A DNA stretch of 64,000 nt from Nocardioides panacis (lineage in GTDB: Bacteria; Actinomycetota; Actinomycetes; Propionibacteriales; Nocardioidaceae): positions 3,472,001 to 3,536,000 of the forward strand of contig NZ_CP077062.1 in assembly GCF_019039255.1 (NCBI RefSeq). Reading direction: 5' to 3'. Within the stretch, counting starts at the first letter, position 1, and each line of letters begins with the position of its first letter. The notes under the pieces are model-generated. The model had not been told where the DNA came from. It searched no databases and worked only from the letters and a program-made list of their open reading frames with translations. Of the stretch, positions 63,914 to 64,000 are shown in pieces. The position numbers were made by a program, and so were the translations under genes.

Positions 63914-64000
63914 TCAGTGCCCGGACTTCGCCTTCGGCGTGGCCGAGGGCTTGCCCGACGGCTGGGCCGAGGGCTTGGCGGTCCCGGACGGCGAGGGGGT
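63914..64000 (-). CDS. C-terminal end of a Pro/Ser/Lys/Ala-rich protein, partial
   Basis: The last 28 codons of a minus-strand gene entering from the right edge: TPSPSGTAKPSAQPSGKPSA then TPKAKSGH and stop. The low-complexity tail, with repeated PSG/KPSA units, suggests a wall-spanning or disordered end of a secreted or membrane protein. Identity cannot be told. Convergent with disA (36 bp gap). Confidence 0.6.
   Translation of the reverse strand, partial: TPSPSGTAKPSAQPSGKPSATPKAKSGH

Noticed and set aside
1-64000. tRNA, rRNA, insertion sequences, prophage, integrase or attachment sites.
   Set aside because: None was recognised by eye on either strand; composition is even and gene order is conserved, so no sign of recent transfer. 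A tRNA or Rfam scan was not possible.

Overview
The window is a gene-dense, very GC-rich (low-to-mid 70s percent by eye) stretch of an actinobacterial chromosome, with about 60 protein genes. GTG starts are frequent, stop/start overlaps of the ATGA/GTGA type are common, and many genes look leaderless. Gene content and order match a conserved actinobacterial block: in Mycobacterium tuberculosis terms roughly Rv0495c-Rv0561c, and in Streptomyces coelicolor terms the rex-hemACD/bldN neighbourhood. A Nocardioides-like member of the Propionibacteriales is the best guess; the family is inferred, not proven. No rRNA, tRNA, CRISPR array, prophage or insertion sequence was seen.

Layout. 1-8295 (minus): the nuoG-F-E-D-C-B-A part of complex I, preceded in the same direction by a menaquinone reductase (menJ), with a Rex-type operator upstream. 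8296-19328: menaquinone synthesis (menG, menF, menD, menC, menE, menA), interrupted by a metallo-hydrolase, a Na+/H+ antiporter with a C-terminal UBP zinc finger, and an AraC/DinB regulator; menB is not here. 19400-23713: accessory genes, including a CDGSH iron-sulfur protein coupled to a haem-oxygenase-like diiron enzyme and a cysteine synthase/desulfhydrase-family enzyme. 23723-29763 (minus): hemL, phosphatase, tlpA, ccdA, resB, ccsB (cytochrome c maturation). 29988-31370: secreted lytic transglycosylase. 31411-37113 (minus): rex, hemA, hemC, hemD, hemB. 37360-48534: glutaredoxin-like protein, AMP ligase, SerB1-like phosphatase, a BldN-type sigma factor with its RsbN-type anti-sigma, acyltransferase, SDR, the 33-aa ribosomal protein bS22, CAP protein, a small HTH regulator, AcuC-type deacetylase, and an attenuator-controlled second trpS. 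48531-64000: MarR/kinase pair, proC and proline dehydrogenase, an ABC exporter, TIM-barrel protein, ppx, a cysteine-rich protein, EF-G2, VOC protein, methyltransferase, LacI regulator, radA, disA and the end of a Pro/Ser/Lys-rich protein.

The main theme is respiration: quinone, haem, cytochrome c and NADH dehydrogenase genes are clustered with the NADH/NAD+ sensor Rex, and Rex-like sites lie before both rex-hem and menJ-nuo. Eight genes (nuoE, menJ, the antiporter, hemL, hemC, rex, the glutaredoxin-like gene and fusA2) each carry an apparent single extra base in a G/C run. Removing one base restores family-length proteins and, where visible, canonical stop/start overlaps. Several of these genes are normally essential, so I read these as sequence or assembly errors and not as gene decay. 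One of them creates a false HemL-phosphatase fusion.
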